A DNA stretch of 31,124 bases from Lactifluus volemus (lineage: Eukaryota > Basidiomycota > Agaricomycetes > Russulales > Russulaceae), in assembly GCA_022376515.1 (NCBI GenBank), contig WTXI01000391.1, positions 1-31,124 of the forward strand. Direction: 5' to 3'. Shown piece by piece: positions 19,680 to 29,680 of the stretch. The translations under genes were made by a program, and so were the position numbers. Every line of letters starts with the position of its first letter. The first letter of the stretch is position 1. The notes beneath the pieces are model-generated. The model saw only the letters and a list, made by a program, of their open reading frames with translations. It searched no databases and was not told where the DNA came from.

Positions 19680-20192
19680 GATAGACTTTGGTAGTGATCT
19701 CTGGTGATGGGTTCGGGGTGATGAGAGTAGCGTTCAAGGTTGATGAGATCTTGATAGCGATAGCAATGTGACGGACCGGTAGCGCGGGAACGTACCCAGG
19801 AAGCGCGGACCGGATCACGGACCAGATCTAGCCGGTCCAAGCGCACAATGCAGAGTTGATTAATACATTCCTTACCATTGTTGCACATTCATTATTCTCC
19901 AATAAATTACAACTAGATGATTACATTTATCGTGTATTTGTTGTATGGGTCGTTAGGCCAATGCGCACTCCTTCTACATATTTAACAGCACCTTTTTGGT
20001 ACTTTACACGTCAGTCGAACTGAAGTGAGTAAATGCTTATATCATCATAATACCATATTGGGATTGACACGTCTTATTATCGCGCTAGATCTACTATCTA
20101 GGTCCATCGCGTATTTGATATAGCCTCGTGAACTCTGATATATCACAATGAAAGAAGTGACCTGTGTTCACAATCATCACTTTACTTCCACC
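19680..20192. promoter_or_regulatory. Divergent promoter of Zn2Cys6 gene and 176-aa gene, with GGACC/GGTCC cluster
   Basis: CGGACCGG occurs at 19772-19779 and 19806-19813, CGGACC at 19818-19823 and CCGGTCC at 19832-19838: four related sites in 67 bp, 90-160 bp upstream of the Zn2Cys6 start codon. Zn2Cys6 proteins typically bind CGG triplets in direct or inverted pairs, so self-regulation is a reasonable inference. The other half of the region is AT-rich. Confidence 0.45.
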
Positions 20193-21145
20193 ATGGATCA
20201 TGCTACCAGTGCTGAAGGTCCAAGCGACTCAACTGAGGACATCTATATAGATCCTGGCTATGTGTACGCAACAACAGAAGATGGAAGACGATGTCTGATG
20301 CCACAATTCTTGTTCGAGGAATACGAGCTCAAGCTAAAATCACTCAACAATGCGAAGGAAATGCATGTTGCCCAGGCATCAGGTGGAGTAAGTGGTTATT
20401 GCTGTCCTTGGACCTGCTCATTCCTATCCTTCCAATTGGAACCAAATCTCTCCATTATGTTGCCGCATGTATGGCATGCCGGTTATGAGTTTCCGGTGCA
20501 TGTTGCCGCCGGCGTGTTGCCGGGATGTGTTGCCGGGATGTGTTGCCGGATGCGTTGCCGGATGTATTGCCGGATGCGTTGCCGGATGTGTTGCCGGATG
20601 TGTTGCCGGTTCTTGCCGGTGTGTTGCTGGTGTGCATTGCCTTTATCTGTTCATCTATTGTTTTTGAGACTACTCCCTGCCATTGCTCATTTCTAATTAT
20701 GTCACCTTTTTGTTCATTATATCTTTGCTGTTGTTAACTCCCTTTACAGCCTTTATCCTTTGAAGATCTCCCACATGGCTGGATCTCACCAAATGGGGTG
20801 TTCGCCCCAGTGATACCAGTATGTCTCTGTGCTTACGTTTTATTGTCAATAATTAACCAATTCATATTCTGCAATTAGGGGCACACAGAACGTGAGCTTA
20901 TATTGTTACATGCTGAAGTCAAAGCTCTGCAAGAGATGCATGGCATCAGCTACAAAGATGCTGCCCATCGGTTATACCACTCTGAGGCAAAGAAGCTGGC
21001 AATGGAAAAAGAAATAGAAAGAGAGGTTAGGAAGTTATCTGATGATGCTCACAAGATAGGGGAGACCATTTCGGACCAGATACGCAATTTCAATGAACTA
21101 GTAGCAGGTAAACAAGCTACAGGTGCTTGTACAGATGATTCCTAA
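20193..21145 (+). CDS. Unknown 176-aa coiled-coil protein of the KDZ element, three exons
   Basis: Exons: 20193-20387, 20750-20818, 20879-21145; 531 nt, 176 aa, all introns phase 0 with GTAAGT and GTATGT donors. ATG 20193 is preferred over the in-frame ATG 20148 because of the strong context CCACCATGG. The N-terminal half (DPGYVYATTEDGRRCL, FEEYELKLKSL) leads to a short PLSFEDLPHGWISPNGVF exon and a helical C-terminal half rich in Lys/Glu (KKLAMEKEIEREVRKL) likely to form a coiled coil. Family not recognised. It is divergent from the Zn2Cys6 gene and the last gene before the right subterminal array. Intron 1 (362 bp) is enlarged by a repeat. Confidence 0.75.
20490..20632. repeat. 12-bp TTGCCGGATGTG minisatellite inside intron 1 of the 176-aa gene
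   Basis: Around ten units of TTGCCGGATGTG/TTGCCGGATGCG/TTGCCGGGATGTG, well separated from the donor (20388) and acceptor (20749). This is the second intron in the element that has been lengthened by a TTGCCG-core array. Confidence 0.85.
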
Positions 21146-21334
21146 ATTGTGACAATGGATATAGGTTGTAGAGTCTGTAGACATAGTCAATGTCCCTTAA
21201 GAGCCAATTTGATGTGCCATGTTGTGGCTGCTGCATTCAAGTTGCTGTTTCTGGTGTGCCATACACGGGTGGCAATGGCAACGGCACCCAATCCTGCTAC
21301 CTTGGCACTTCTGAAGTGCCTCCTTGCCACTGCC

Positions 21335-21675
21335 AAAACGTCACTGCCGAGATGTTGCTGCCGAAACATCACTGCCGAAACATCACTGCCGAAACATCAC
21401 TGCCGAAACATCACTGCCGAAACATCACTGCCGAGGATGTCACTCACTGCCGAGACACTGTTGCCGAAACATCGCTGCCGAAACATCGCTACACTGCCGA
21501 GATGCTGCTACCAAAAGGTCACGGCCGAAACGCTACTGCCGAAACATCACTGCCGAGATGTCGCTGCCGAAACATCACTGCCGAAACATCACTGCCAAGG
21601 ATGTCACTCACTGCCGAGACGCTGCTGCCAAAACGTCGCTTCCAAAGATCACTGCCGAGACATTGCTGCTGAAGG
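21335..21675. repeat. Right subterminal minisatellite, inverted copy of the left array
   Basis: Units such as CACTGCCGAAACAT are the reverse complement of the left-array units (ATGTTTCGGCAGTG). Shorter (~340 bp) than the left array (~1.1 kb), so the two sides have expanded or contracted independently. Contains an internal duplication (GAGGATGTCACTCACTGCCG near 21432 and 21598). Confidence 0.85.
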
Positions 21676-21871
21676 GTTGCAGCCAAAGGTTGCTGCAAAA
21701 AGGTTGCTGCCGCTCTAATGGTTTGTCAGCTGGAGCCTAATATGGTATGACCGCTAGAGCCTAATATGGTATGTCCGCTGAGTGGCTAGCGGGCCCGCTG
21801 GCCCGACTGAGTCGATACATTGTATGGCTTCGCTGGGCCGATTGAGTCGATACATTGTAGTTTGACTACCT
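21676..21871 (-). repeat. Right terminal inverted repeat
   Basis: Near-perfect reverse complement of 2595-2785, including the three CTAATATGGTATG-type motifs (the innermost is degraded to CTAATGGTTTG), the GC-rich GGCTAGCGGGCCCGCTGGCC block, and two TCGATACATTG copies. Ends GACTACCT just before GGCTAGCG. Confidence 0.88.
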
Positions 21872-21879
21872 GGCTAGCG
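21872..21879. repeat. Right target-site duplication GGCTAGCG
   Basis: Direct copy of 2587-2594; continues into AAAATGATTCGAG exactly as in the unoccupied copy at 28450. Confidence 0.8.
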
Positions 21880-22182
21880 AAAATGATTCGAGTATTGACG
21901 CACAGAGATAGCGAAGGCCTCTACAGTCTCAAGGAATACATGTACAACAATAGCCATTAAGAAGTGAGGCACGTGAGGCATGTAGAGTGCATGTAGGAAA
22001 TGCGTTATCCTGTGGGGTGTTAGTACGGAACGATCCGGCTCTTTTAACTCAGTTTGTCCCCCTCCCGCGACACTTTACATCACCACCCTGCATCAGCTTA
22101 CATGGACAGGAAACGACTTAAACTTGAGGTGGCCACTGAAGCCTTCAACCTTCGCTTCACTACTTTTGTTGGACCTCGAGAT
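21872..22182 (+). repeat. Segment duplicated at 28450-28730 (copy 1, holds the insertion)
   Basis: GGCTAGCGAAAATGATTCGA through ATCCGGCTCTTT, CCCTCCCGCGACACTTTACA and AACTTGAGGTGGCC matches 28450-28730 with small indels and substitutions. A short frame here (MSPSRDTLHHHPASAY...) is shared by both copies but lacks other support. Probably non-coding host or repeat DNA. Confidence 0.8.
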
Positions 22183-22538
22183 ACCTGCGGCGGGAGACTC
22201 GGAGGGTTGAGTCACGTGCTCCGATATGGCCGAAGCTCTGCAGCTGCACCGGGGGGCAGGACGGGGTGAAGGAATGTATTACGCCTGCGTAAAAGGAGTT
22301 TATCCACGTCGAGAGAGCATAAGCAGCTTCTCCCAGGACTCTCTCTCCAAAAAAAAGTGTATCATGTCAAGGTATACGTGACGTTTTAGTATAGTACAGG
22401 ACAACGAACCGGAAGGGATAATAAGAGTCAACGAACACTCAGAAATATGCTATCTCCACCACAGCTAACTCTATACGAACGAAAAAAAAGGAAAAATAAA
22501 CAAATAAAAACCAATACTACGCACCAAAAAGGACAGGG
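22183..22538. other. Non-coding spacer
   Basis: No gene. The 3' half is AT-rich with A-runs and probably contains the 3' untranslated region of the minus-strand gene ending at 22539. Confidence 0.4.
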
Positions 22539-23750
22539 CTAGTGCTCCGGATCAAATTCATACGTCGCCCGTCCTTCGTCGCCATTGCCCACAGGGACGC
22601 TCCACCCACCGACGTTACGCAAGAGCGGGTCGAGCGACGCGAGCTCGTCTTTGATGCTATTACGTGCAAAAACGTCAAGATCCTTGAGGAGCACAGAGAT
22701 GATTTTCTGCGTGCGCAAGAGCAGTTCCAAATTCAGCCAATTGCCATTGCAGCATTAAAGGGGGGGCACCTTGAACTTTTCTCCACTTTGAGCACATGCT
22801 CGCCGAGCGCTGGCGTCCAGCTCGGCGGGCGACTGTTCAACGGACCTGGGGGACCACCTGGCCCCGCAGTGCCGCTGAGTAGTGTTGAACCGAGGGTGAT
22901 GCAACAGAGCGACTCGTCTGCCGACATCTGATCATGGAAGAGGTAAGAAACGCATGGGTGGGGTGCAAGAGGCCGAGCATGTATTGGGAAGGGCGAGGGC
23001 CCGAGGAGCTTGGCGAGCTTGGCATAGATTGCGGAGAGGATGTCCAGAAGCGAGAGCAGAGTCTGGGTATAGTCTATCGGGAAGGCTACAAGTTGGTTTT
23101 GTGGTTCAGTCATCCCCGTGGTGGCTCGGTCGATGAGCGGACAGGTACGGACCAGGCATTGACGATGCACACTGCACAAGCGGTGATTAAACGATGTGTC
23201 AGATGGCGAAGAGAAAAGACGGGGAATGCTATCTTTGGCCAGTCGTTTTCTTCGTTGGCCTGCTCGTACTCTGTGAGCATGTTAAGCGCCGCGCTCAAAC
23301 AGTCTGTTGGCTGTGAGACATCGAAGAGCGATGATAGTGACATGGCGAGGACAGAAAAACGATGGGTTCTATGCGAGGGGCACGCAGGGCCAGCCATCAT
23401 TTCACACCAGTACAACCCTTCAGATCAATAAAAAGGAGCTGGGGACGAACGCTCCTCTGAATCATTGAACACCCGATCGAGTTCGTTCCACGCGCGGCAC
23501 TATGATCGTATGAAACCAATGACTTCGCCTGCCGAAACCCACCGCCGCTCCACGTGGGACAATAGAATTCAATAAAAGAAAGGAGGAGGAGCGGACACAC
23601 ACCCATCATGTACGTTCCGCATATAATCGGCATGATGATGCGCTTCTGTACCAAACTCCTCAAATACTCGGCCATCGCGCCAGGACTGCTTCCAGGACCG
23701 GGGCTAGTTCCAAAAGGAGGCAGGAACTGGTCCATTGCGTCGACATGCAT
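22539..23750 (-). pseudogene. Conserved-looking fungal protein gene with two probable single-base deletions
   Basis: Product family not identified. Minus-strand blocks in order: a start region (MDQFLPPFGTSPGPG, AEYLRSLVQKRIIMPIICGT) from ATG 23750 or 23735; a helical block with MSLSSLFDVSQPTDCLSAAL and RHLTHRLITAC (~23370-23115); FPIDYTQTLLSLLDIL and a Pro/Gly linker with PSWTPALGEHVLKVE (~23080-22771); and a C-terminal exon IISVLLKDLDVFARNSI, LASLDPLLRNVGGW ending at 22539. A 63-bp intron (22769-22707, GTGCCC donor) joins the last two. Two frame changes have no splice explanation: at the GGGG run near 23114-23117 and the AAAA run near 22777-22780 (minus strand). In both, one extra base of the same run would keep the frame, so either the gene is decaying or the assembly has homopolymer errors. 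The intron(s) between 23602 and ~23370 are unresolved. Confidence 0.55.
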
Positions 23751-24940
23751 GCTCTAGGGTGTCCCAGCCGCGCAAAGCGGGTGTAGCGGTGGCGGCCGCG
23801 GATGACGTAGCAGGTGCGGGCCCGGGTACGGGAGCAGTGAGCGTAGTGGCTGTAACGGCTGCTCCTGGCTGTTGTTGAGGGAAGCAGGGAGTGGAAGTCC
23901 CGGACGTGCTCAGTGTCGGGAATCCGTCGACGAGGGAGGTAGTGAACACGGTGAGGTTATCGATACCGCGGTTCCTGCGGACGACTGTGATGCATGTATG
24001 TGTATGCCGTTGATGGCAACAGCGATGATAACTTGTCCTTTCTTCCCCTCTCACTTGCCCAGGGACGAGATGCCTAACTCAGTGCCCATTTCTCACGGCC
24101 TTCCCATCTGTCGCGATGCAATGGTTGTCCAGACCAGAGATGAGTAATAGGTTGCAGCAGAAGCGTGCACAATATTTCTGCATCTTTTCAACGTTCAATG
24201 TTCCTGGCATCTATCACAGACTTGGTGGGTATTTCGAACAAAGGAGAGAAACGTTGGGGGCAAGTTGACACAGAGGGGCCTGCTTACTAATATTCCCGTA
24301 TTTGTCTGAATTAGCGGCACAGCCGCTCAAGCACTTGTAAGGTGATAATAACTTACAAGGGATGCAGACTCGGAGAGCCCACACAGGAATGAATGTTGTG
24401 GCATAAACCGTATAATAGTACGATGTGAAAGAAATAATAAAGACCAAGATACAGAACCAAGAAACTAAAAATATAAGATCTCTGTGCAGTGAGGGGCACA
24501 GCACGCTACCCGAAACGGTTCAGCGGGAACGACGACATAAATGGCACGAGATCACCACATCTAGAGACAGAAGGCGATATGAGGCAAGCTGAATCAGAAA
24601 CGTAAATAGAAGACACGGAGCGCAGTTCAGGTAATTGGAGATAATACAGGTGGCATGAGACGGCACAACATCGTGGTAGAGTCAATCCCGAGGTCATAGC
24701 CGAGGTGGCATCGCAGGAAACGGGTATGGCTTGATGTTACATCAGTGGTCCACTGTCATTACTGGAGTCCGGAGGATGGTGGAGAGAACGTGGATGAGGA
24801 AACGGCAACTTTGAAAACAAGGCAAATGAAATGAGTCGAACGCGAATTGGCAGTGGTTACGCTAACCCTAATAACTTGGTTCAATATTCATATGTCAGAC
24901 GAAACCCAACAACTCACAGACATTGTAGCAATCCCACTAA
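23751..24940. other. Intergenic region between hypothetical gene and CHAT gene
   Basis: It should hold the promoter of the minus-strand gene at 22539-23750 and the 3' region of the CHAT gene. An Ala/Pro/Thr-rich minus-strand frame (24054-23704; AAATATPALRGWDTLEHACR) could be an upstream exon of the neighbour, but I see no supporting splice pair. Otherwise nothing recognised. Confidence 0.4.
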
Positions 24941-27900
24941 TTATGCCCCATAGTGCACATAATTCACCCATCGCTCCAAAGGCACCTTTTTGGACCGTAG
25001 GTTCTTCACGGCGTCCCGAAGCGCCCTCGCTGATCTCTCATAATAAGGTACACCCGGTTCATCGCTCGACAGTATTGACTTGTAGAAATCTTCAGCTAGA
25101 TATTGTCCATCTTCATCTGCCATCGCCCACATCGTCCCACAACACTTCGGAACCCGCAATATTGCATTGCCGCTGTAAGGTGCAGTGCCTCATCAGCTAT
25201 GCTTTCCTCTGTCAGCTCAGCGGTGTGACAGGCCGAAAGAAAGGCAAACTCAGCTGTGGGGAGTTGAGAGTGCACAATCTCGAGTAGGGTCAGCTGCTTT
25301 CCCCCAGAGAGCTTGAACGACGCGTTGAATGGTTTCCCATCTTCCAAGTTTCCATGACATACAAAATGGGAGAACTGGTGATGTTTGAGACCCTCCACTA
25401 CACTAGAAGGTGTCGCATTCTTTGAGATAAGGGAGGTGACTGTCGTAGTGAGACGTTGTATGGCCCAGATCTCGGGGATCGCGTGCTTCAGGGATTCTGG
25501 TTGTGCAACCAGAAGTATTGAAGGCTTTTGGAACGTTTTCCCTTCAGCCTGAGGTTTTCGCGATGCGATGAGTGAAGATAGTGTTGGGGTGTATGAGGGA
25601 ATGTATAGGTCCGAGAAATAGCGTGTGACGCCGTCGTCTGAAGGGATTGGCCCCATCGCGTGGAGAGGAAGATAACAAAATACAGATGTGGGACACCACC
25701 AGACTCTGGACTGTTCTGGTATCTTCATCTTGCGAAGCACCTCGACGACTGGCTTCCCTACAAGTTCGTAGAGACTCTGGAGTACGGAGCGGAGAGCGCG
25801 CCCGTACTCCTTTGATTCGAGACGATGATGCTTTCTAGCATTCACCAACCGATCACCCAACTCGATCGCACGACGGTCAAAGTCACGGGTCGTAGTGATA
25901 AGGGAAAGGGAGTCGCGGAAAAGAACCAGGAGGTCGGAACGCCACATGCAATGGTTGATGATGATGACTGGTCCGCGTAACGCAGCGGAGCGAAGAACGT
26001 CAAATGACAGGGGCTCCAAGAAGTTGCCAAAATTTGGCAAGGCTCGAATCCGTGAAATAAGTTTGTTGCGATCACCCAAAAACTGTCGCTGCTTTGCCAC
26101 CAGATGACTGAATGGATTCGTTATCCAGGAGTCTTCTACTTTGATTCTTTCTGTTTCCATGTTTCCGCAAGGCGCCATGGACATGGTAACTTGTTCGAGG
26201 TCCCTGTTGATCGCTTCGAATTCCGCTGCCAAAGTCGGATCGACCGCACGAAGTTGGTCAGTGGAGGTACGGAAATCACGCATCTCGGACCAGAGTAAGG
26301 CCCTTCCTCTCTCTAGAATCTCGATTGCTTTTCTGGGTTGGCCTTTGTCGATCTGGTACGAAGCATACCATAACGGCAGATCCTGGAAGCCCTGGCGCAT
26401 AGAAACAAGACGATAATGTTGTCTTTCGAGTGTAGGGGCATAGGAGAGAGAGTCTTGCATGTCCTTGAAGACATTCTCATAGGCATCCGTCAGGGAAGGG
26501 TGACCAAAACAATGCGCCAAAATCGCCCACCAGTATGAAAACCGGAATCGGTAGGATGGCCCCAGGCGAGTATCATTGTTTGTAAGGCTGGCGAATATTT
26601 GAATGACCTCATCCACATCTTCTTTTTGTCGACACCGCGAGATGCGGGCCGTTAATGACAGCACACCACCAAAAGCCAGTGTAAAGCGATCATCCGGCGT
26701 GTCATACGTCTTCAAACCATCATGAAGTACGGCAATTGACTCATCGATGTACTCGAGTTTTCCATTGCGACGAAATGCCTGAAGGAGAAGGGATCCGAGC
26801 GCCACATACAGTTTGACATGGTTTCGGTGTTCAAGACTTGGAACACAATGAATTGAAGCGAGCACCAGGCGACAGTACTTGATCGCCTCTTCGATCTCCG
26901 CTATGTCGTCAGTGTGCTTCATGGAGTCAAGTGCTCGAAGGTGTTGGTCCCACTGCTCGTCGGATATCGAAGAATTTGGGTCGGTAATAGAGGCAGCGAG
27001 GGATGACAAGCATGGAAGTTTGTAAACGTCTGGATCCCTGTCACGCCCTTCTTCGACACCGAATTCAATCGCGCGCTGCCCCGTGAGATAAGCGAGACGT
27101 TGGGAAAAATCGGGGCGAAGCGGATCGTCACGAGAAGCCAAGCTAAGATAGACCCTCAAATGGAAAGTCGCCTCCTCCAAATACTCTGGCATGTCAAATA
27201 AGGAAAAGCGGCGATAGGAAATCTCCGCGACCCACAGCAAGGCAAGGTCCTGGAATTGAGACCGAAGGTCTTGAGGGAGGTCGGAAGGGAAAGTTAGGAT
27301 TTTCTTCAGGACGGTTATTGCCTCCTCAGAATCAATGATCGAATGATTTTTGGCGAAACGAACGGCGAGCAAAAGTGCAAATGCAAAGGAAAGGTAGTAG
27401 GAATATGGCAAGCGAACGTTCGCTTCCCGGAAGCATTCGATCAGTGGATCTAGAACTTCTTCCAATGTCCATATATCGGGTTCTTTGAGAACGGCTTCGA
27501 ACAAGGATAGAAGGTGACTGTAAAGAAGGCTCCCCGAGATATCCGAGTTGAGCAATTCACGACAGAGAATCGTCATCTCCCTGATATCCTCCTTGATGTC
27601 GCCTGTATTCAACTCCACCCGAATTTCCAATGCCTTCACCAGATTTAATGTGACGTCTTCGTGTGAAATACCGACGCCGACTTCAAGTTGACACCGTTGG
27701 TTTCGCAAATGACGAAGGTACTTGACGCAAGACTCAACGTCGTCTGGCTGCTTGAATTTGACTAATCGACGAAAAAGGACCTTCACGAGCACGGGAAAAA
27801 GCCGAATGGAAGCTGCCGTAGGTTTGACCAATAGGAGTTGTGCTTCTACCGCGTGGAGAATTGATTTATCCAGCTGCTCCTTCGAACCAGACAGGTTGTA

Positions 27901-28094
27901 GTGACGGAGTCTCCATTTTCCAAGGCGGATAAGATAAAAGGCGCGCCGAAGATCAAATCGAGATAGTGACGGAATGATACTTTCAAGAGCAAAAATGAAG
28001 CCCTCGATATCAGGAAGAGAGTCTGTAAAATAAGATACGTTTATAGGTCACACAGAATTAATCGAAAGTTTGACTCACATTCCTCAGTGTCCAT
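24941..28094 (-). CDS. CHAT-domain (caspase-like) protein with helical-repeat N-terminus; one probable frameshift
   Basis: Exon 1 is only 16 nt (28094-28079, MDTEE) and a 56-bp intron (GTGAGT donor, TTTTACAG acceptor) leads into 28022-24941. With one base restored the length is ~1,032 aa. Residues ~1-750 are alpha-helical, TPR-like (EAIKYCRLVLASI, YIDESIAVLHDGL, KAIEILERGRALLWSEM). The C-terminal ~300 residues form a CHAT domain with the expected dyad: His ~895 (HFVCHG) and Cys ~937 (FLSACHTA), followed by AMQYCGFRSVVG. CHAT proteins are caspase/separase-related putative proteases, expanded in mushrooms; substrate unknown. At ~25134-25136 the frame shifts by one base between GFRSVVG and TMWAMADEDG; the correct C-terminus (...NYVHYGA) lies in the next frame to 24941. 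Either a recent inactivating deletion after both catalytic residues or a sequence error. Confidence 0.85.
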
Positions 28095-28449
28095 ATCTCA
28101 ATTCTGAAAAAGTAAACCACAAACAGCCAAAGGACGACTTTGGGGAAAGGGAAAGGCTTGAGTCGGAGAGGGGCGATGTGTGCACGGTTGGGGGCTATAT
28201 TTAACGTGCTGGACAGGCCGTCACACATGCAATTCACGTGGGCCATGAAAAGAGTGCCCAGTTGTGGCATCATGCAGGATACCACATGTCGCACATAGAA
28301 GCTGACAGGCCTAGCTGGCGTAAAATCAATCAAATCTTGCTGATGACGAATGTTCTAGATCGTGCATTCGCCCTGTGGTGGGTGTGCGCAAGCCAACTGA
28401 AAGTAATTGAGAACACTGGCATGAGGACTCCGAGTCAGGTTCGCCGGAC
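28095..28449. promoter_or_regulatory. Upstream region of the CHAT gene
   Basis: Non-coding, ~350 bp between the CHAT start codon and the duplicated segment. Minus-strand ATATTTAACG lies near 28195-28205, ~105 bp upstream of the ATG, a weak TATA-like candidate. Short frames here show no recognisable motif. Confidence 0.35.
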
Positions 28450-28730
28450 GGCTAGCGAAAATGATTCGAGTATTGACGCACAGAGGTAGCGAAGGCCTCT
28501 ACAGTCTCAAGGAACACATATATACAGCAATAGCCATTAAGAAGTGAGGCGTGTAGAGTGCGTGTTGGAAACACGTGTTGCGGAACGATCCGGCTCTTTC
28601 AACTCAGTTTGTCCCCCTCCCGCGACACTTTACATCACCACCCTGCATCAGCTTACATGGGCAGGAAGCGACTTAAACTTGAGGTGGCCTTCAACCTTCG
28701 CTTCACTACTTTTGTAGAACCTCAAGATGC
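28450..28730 (+). repeat. Segment duplicated at 21872-22182 (copy 2, without the insertion)
   Basis: It reads GAGTCAGGTTCGCCGGAC-GGCTAGCG-AAAATGATTCGAG without interruption. The left part matches the left flank of the large element (2564-2594, with ACAC in place of AC), and the right part matches the right flank for ~300 bp. It therefore shows the insertion site without the element. Confidence 0.8.
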
Positions 28731-29427
28731 CCGACGCGGGATGGGATCAAAAGGTGACGTTCACCTTGTTACTGACGTGGCACCCTCTACCCAGTCACGC
28801 GATGTCACACGCTATATTTCAAACTTTTTTGGCTTGCCTGGTGAGCGGTGAGCGCTAAGACTCTGATAGATCGCGAAATTTCTAAGCTTGCCATTTTTGC
28901 AGTGTAACATTATAAACCCCCGACACAGGCAGCATCATGAACTGACCGGGAGAGGAATTTGCGGCGCGGCCTCAAGTGCAGGTTCGTGAGGTCGAACGCG
29001 ATACGGCATCCGTGTACTAGTATCCGGCAGACCGTTACCTGACCTATTGCGCATCTTCCTGGGACACTGGCATGTCCTTGTAATCAGAGTCACCTTTGAG
29101 CGCAACATTGACAGCAATGATCGCCAGGTAGTTGCAAATCGACTCGAGGGATATGAGGATAGTCCCTTCTTCTTTGGCCATGGGTGCGTGGGTAGATAAT
29201 TCGTGAAACTTGCTCGTACTTCAAGTTGTATCCAGCCTTGCCCTTCTCTCCTTGAAATACTACGAAATGATCGCCAAGCCCGCCCTCGGCGGTACAATAT
29301 CAGTAGCGCAATGAACAAACGAATGAGTTGCAAGGAAGCGCCAGGCGAGAGAAAGTACAAGAAGAAAACATAATTTATAGGAATATGGAAAGTAAATGCT
29401 TGCTTCTCTGAGGCTTGGTCTCCGGGT
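28731..29427. other. No supported gene
   Basis: Mixed-composition DNA. Minus-strand frames exist (e.g. 28935-29360) but lack recognisable domains. Its position between the duplicated segment and the CHAT relic suggests decayed remains of the downstream part of that relic, but I cannot align it by eye. Confidence 0.3.
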
Positions 29428-29680
29428 TCATCCGCGATTTCTTTGATGTTCCCTACCCCTAGCCAAAGCCAGAAAGGGCTCGATTGTCGAGACGTCCGAG
29501 TCGAGCCATTCGCAGCAGAGAGTCGTCATCTCCCTGATATCCTCCGTGAGATCGCCTGAATTCAACTTCACCCAAACTGCCAATGCCCGCACAAGACGTG
29601 ACTTGACTTGATCGTGTGGGATGTCAAAGTCTTGAAGCCGTCCGTCACGCAAAAAAACGAAGGTCTCGATCTCTGGAACA
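29428..29680 (-). pseudogene. Relic of a second CHAT gene (N-terminal fragment)
   Basis: Minus-strand frame contains SRLVRALAVWVKLNSGDL and TEDIREMTTLCCEWLDSDVS. These align with VKALEIRVELNTGDI and KEDIREMTILCRELLNSDIS at about residues 130-169 of the CHAT protein at 24941-28094; identity is roughly 60% over ~50 residues by eye. The upstream EIETFVFLRDGRLQDF also aligns. Frame is lost soon after, with no CHAT domain visible, so this is a truncated paralog. Confidence 0.65.

Larger units (their letters stand above)
2595..21871. mobile_element. Giant KDZ-superfamily DNA transposon, ~19.3 kb, six genes
   Basis: The boundaries rest on matching TIRs (left CACATAGTCAAACTAC..., right ...GTAGTTTGACTACCT), a flanking GGCTAGCG duplication, and an element-free related site at 28421-28730. 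It encodes a CxC2-KDZ transposase plus five other spliced genes, and has repeat arrays inside both TIRs that are inverted relative to each other. The two TIRs are about 97% identical, suggesting a fairly recent insertion. The transposase frame carries two internal TGA codons, so this copy may depend on others for mobility. Whether the non-transposase genes are standard members of this family or captured cargo cannot be told from one copy. Confidence 0.88.

Noticed and set aside
22054..22269. Short frame MSPSRDTLHHHPASAY... shared with 28558-28851
   Set aside because: Shared only because the DNA segment is duplicated; the two copies have indels that break frame (for example after LKLEVA).
22934..23431. 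165-residue plus-strand frame
   Set aside because: It is antisense to helical, conserved-looking minus-strand coding blocks with a good intron downstream.
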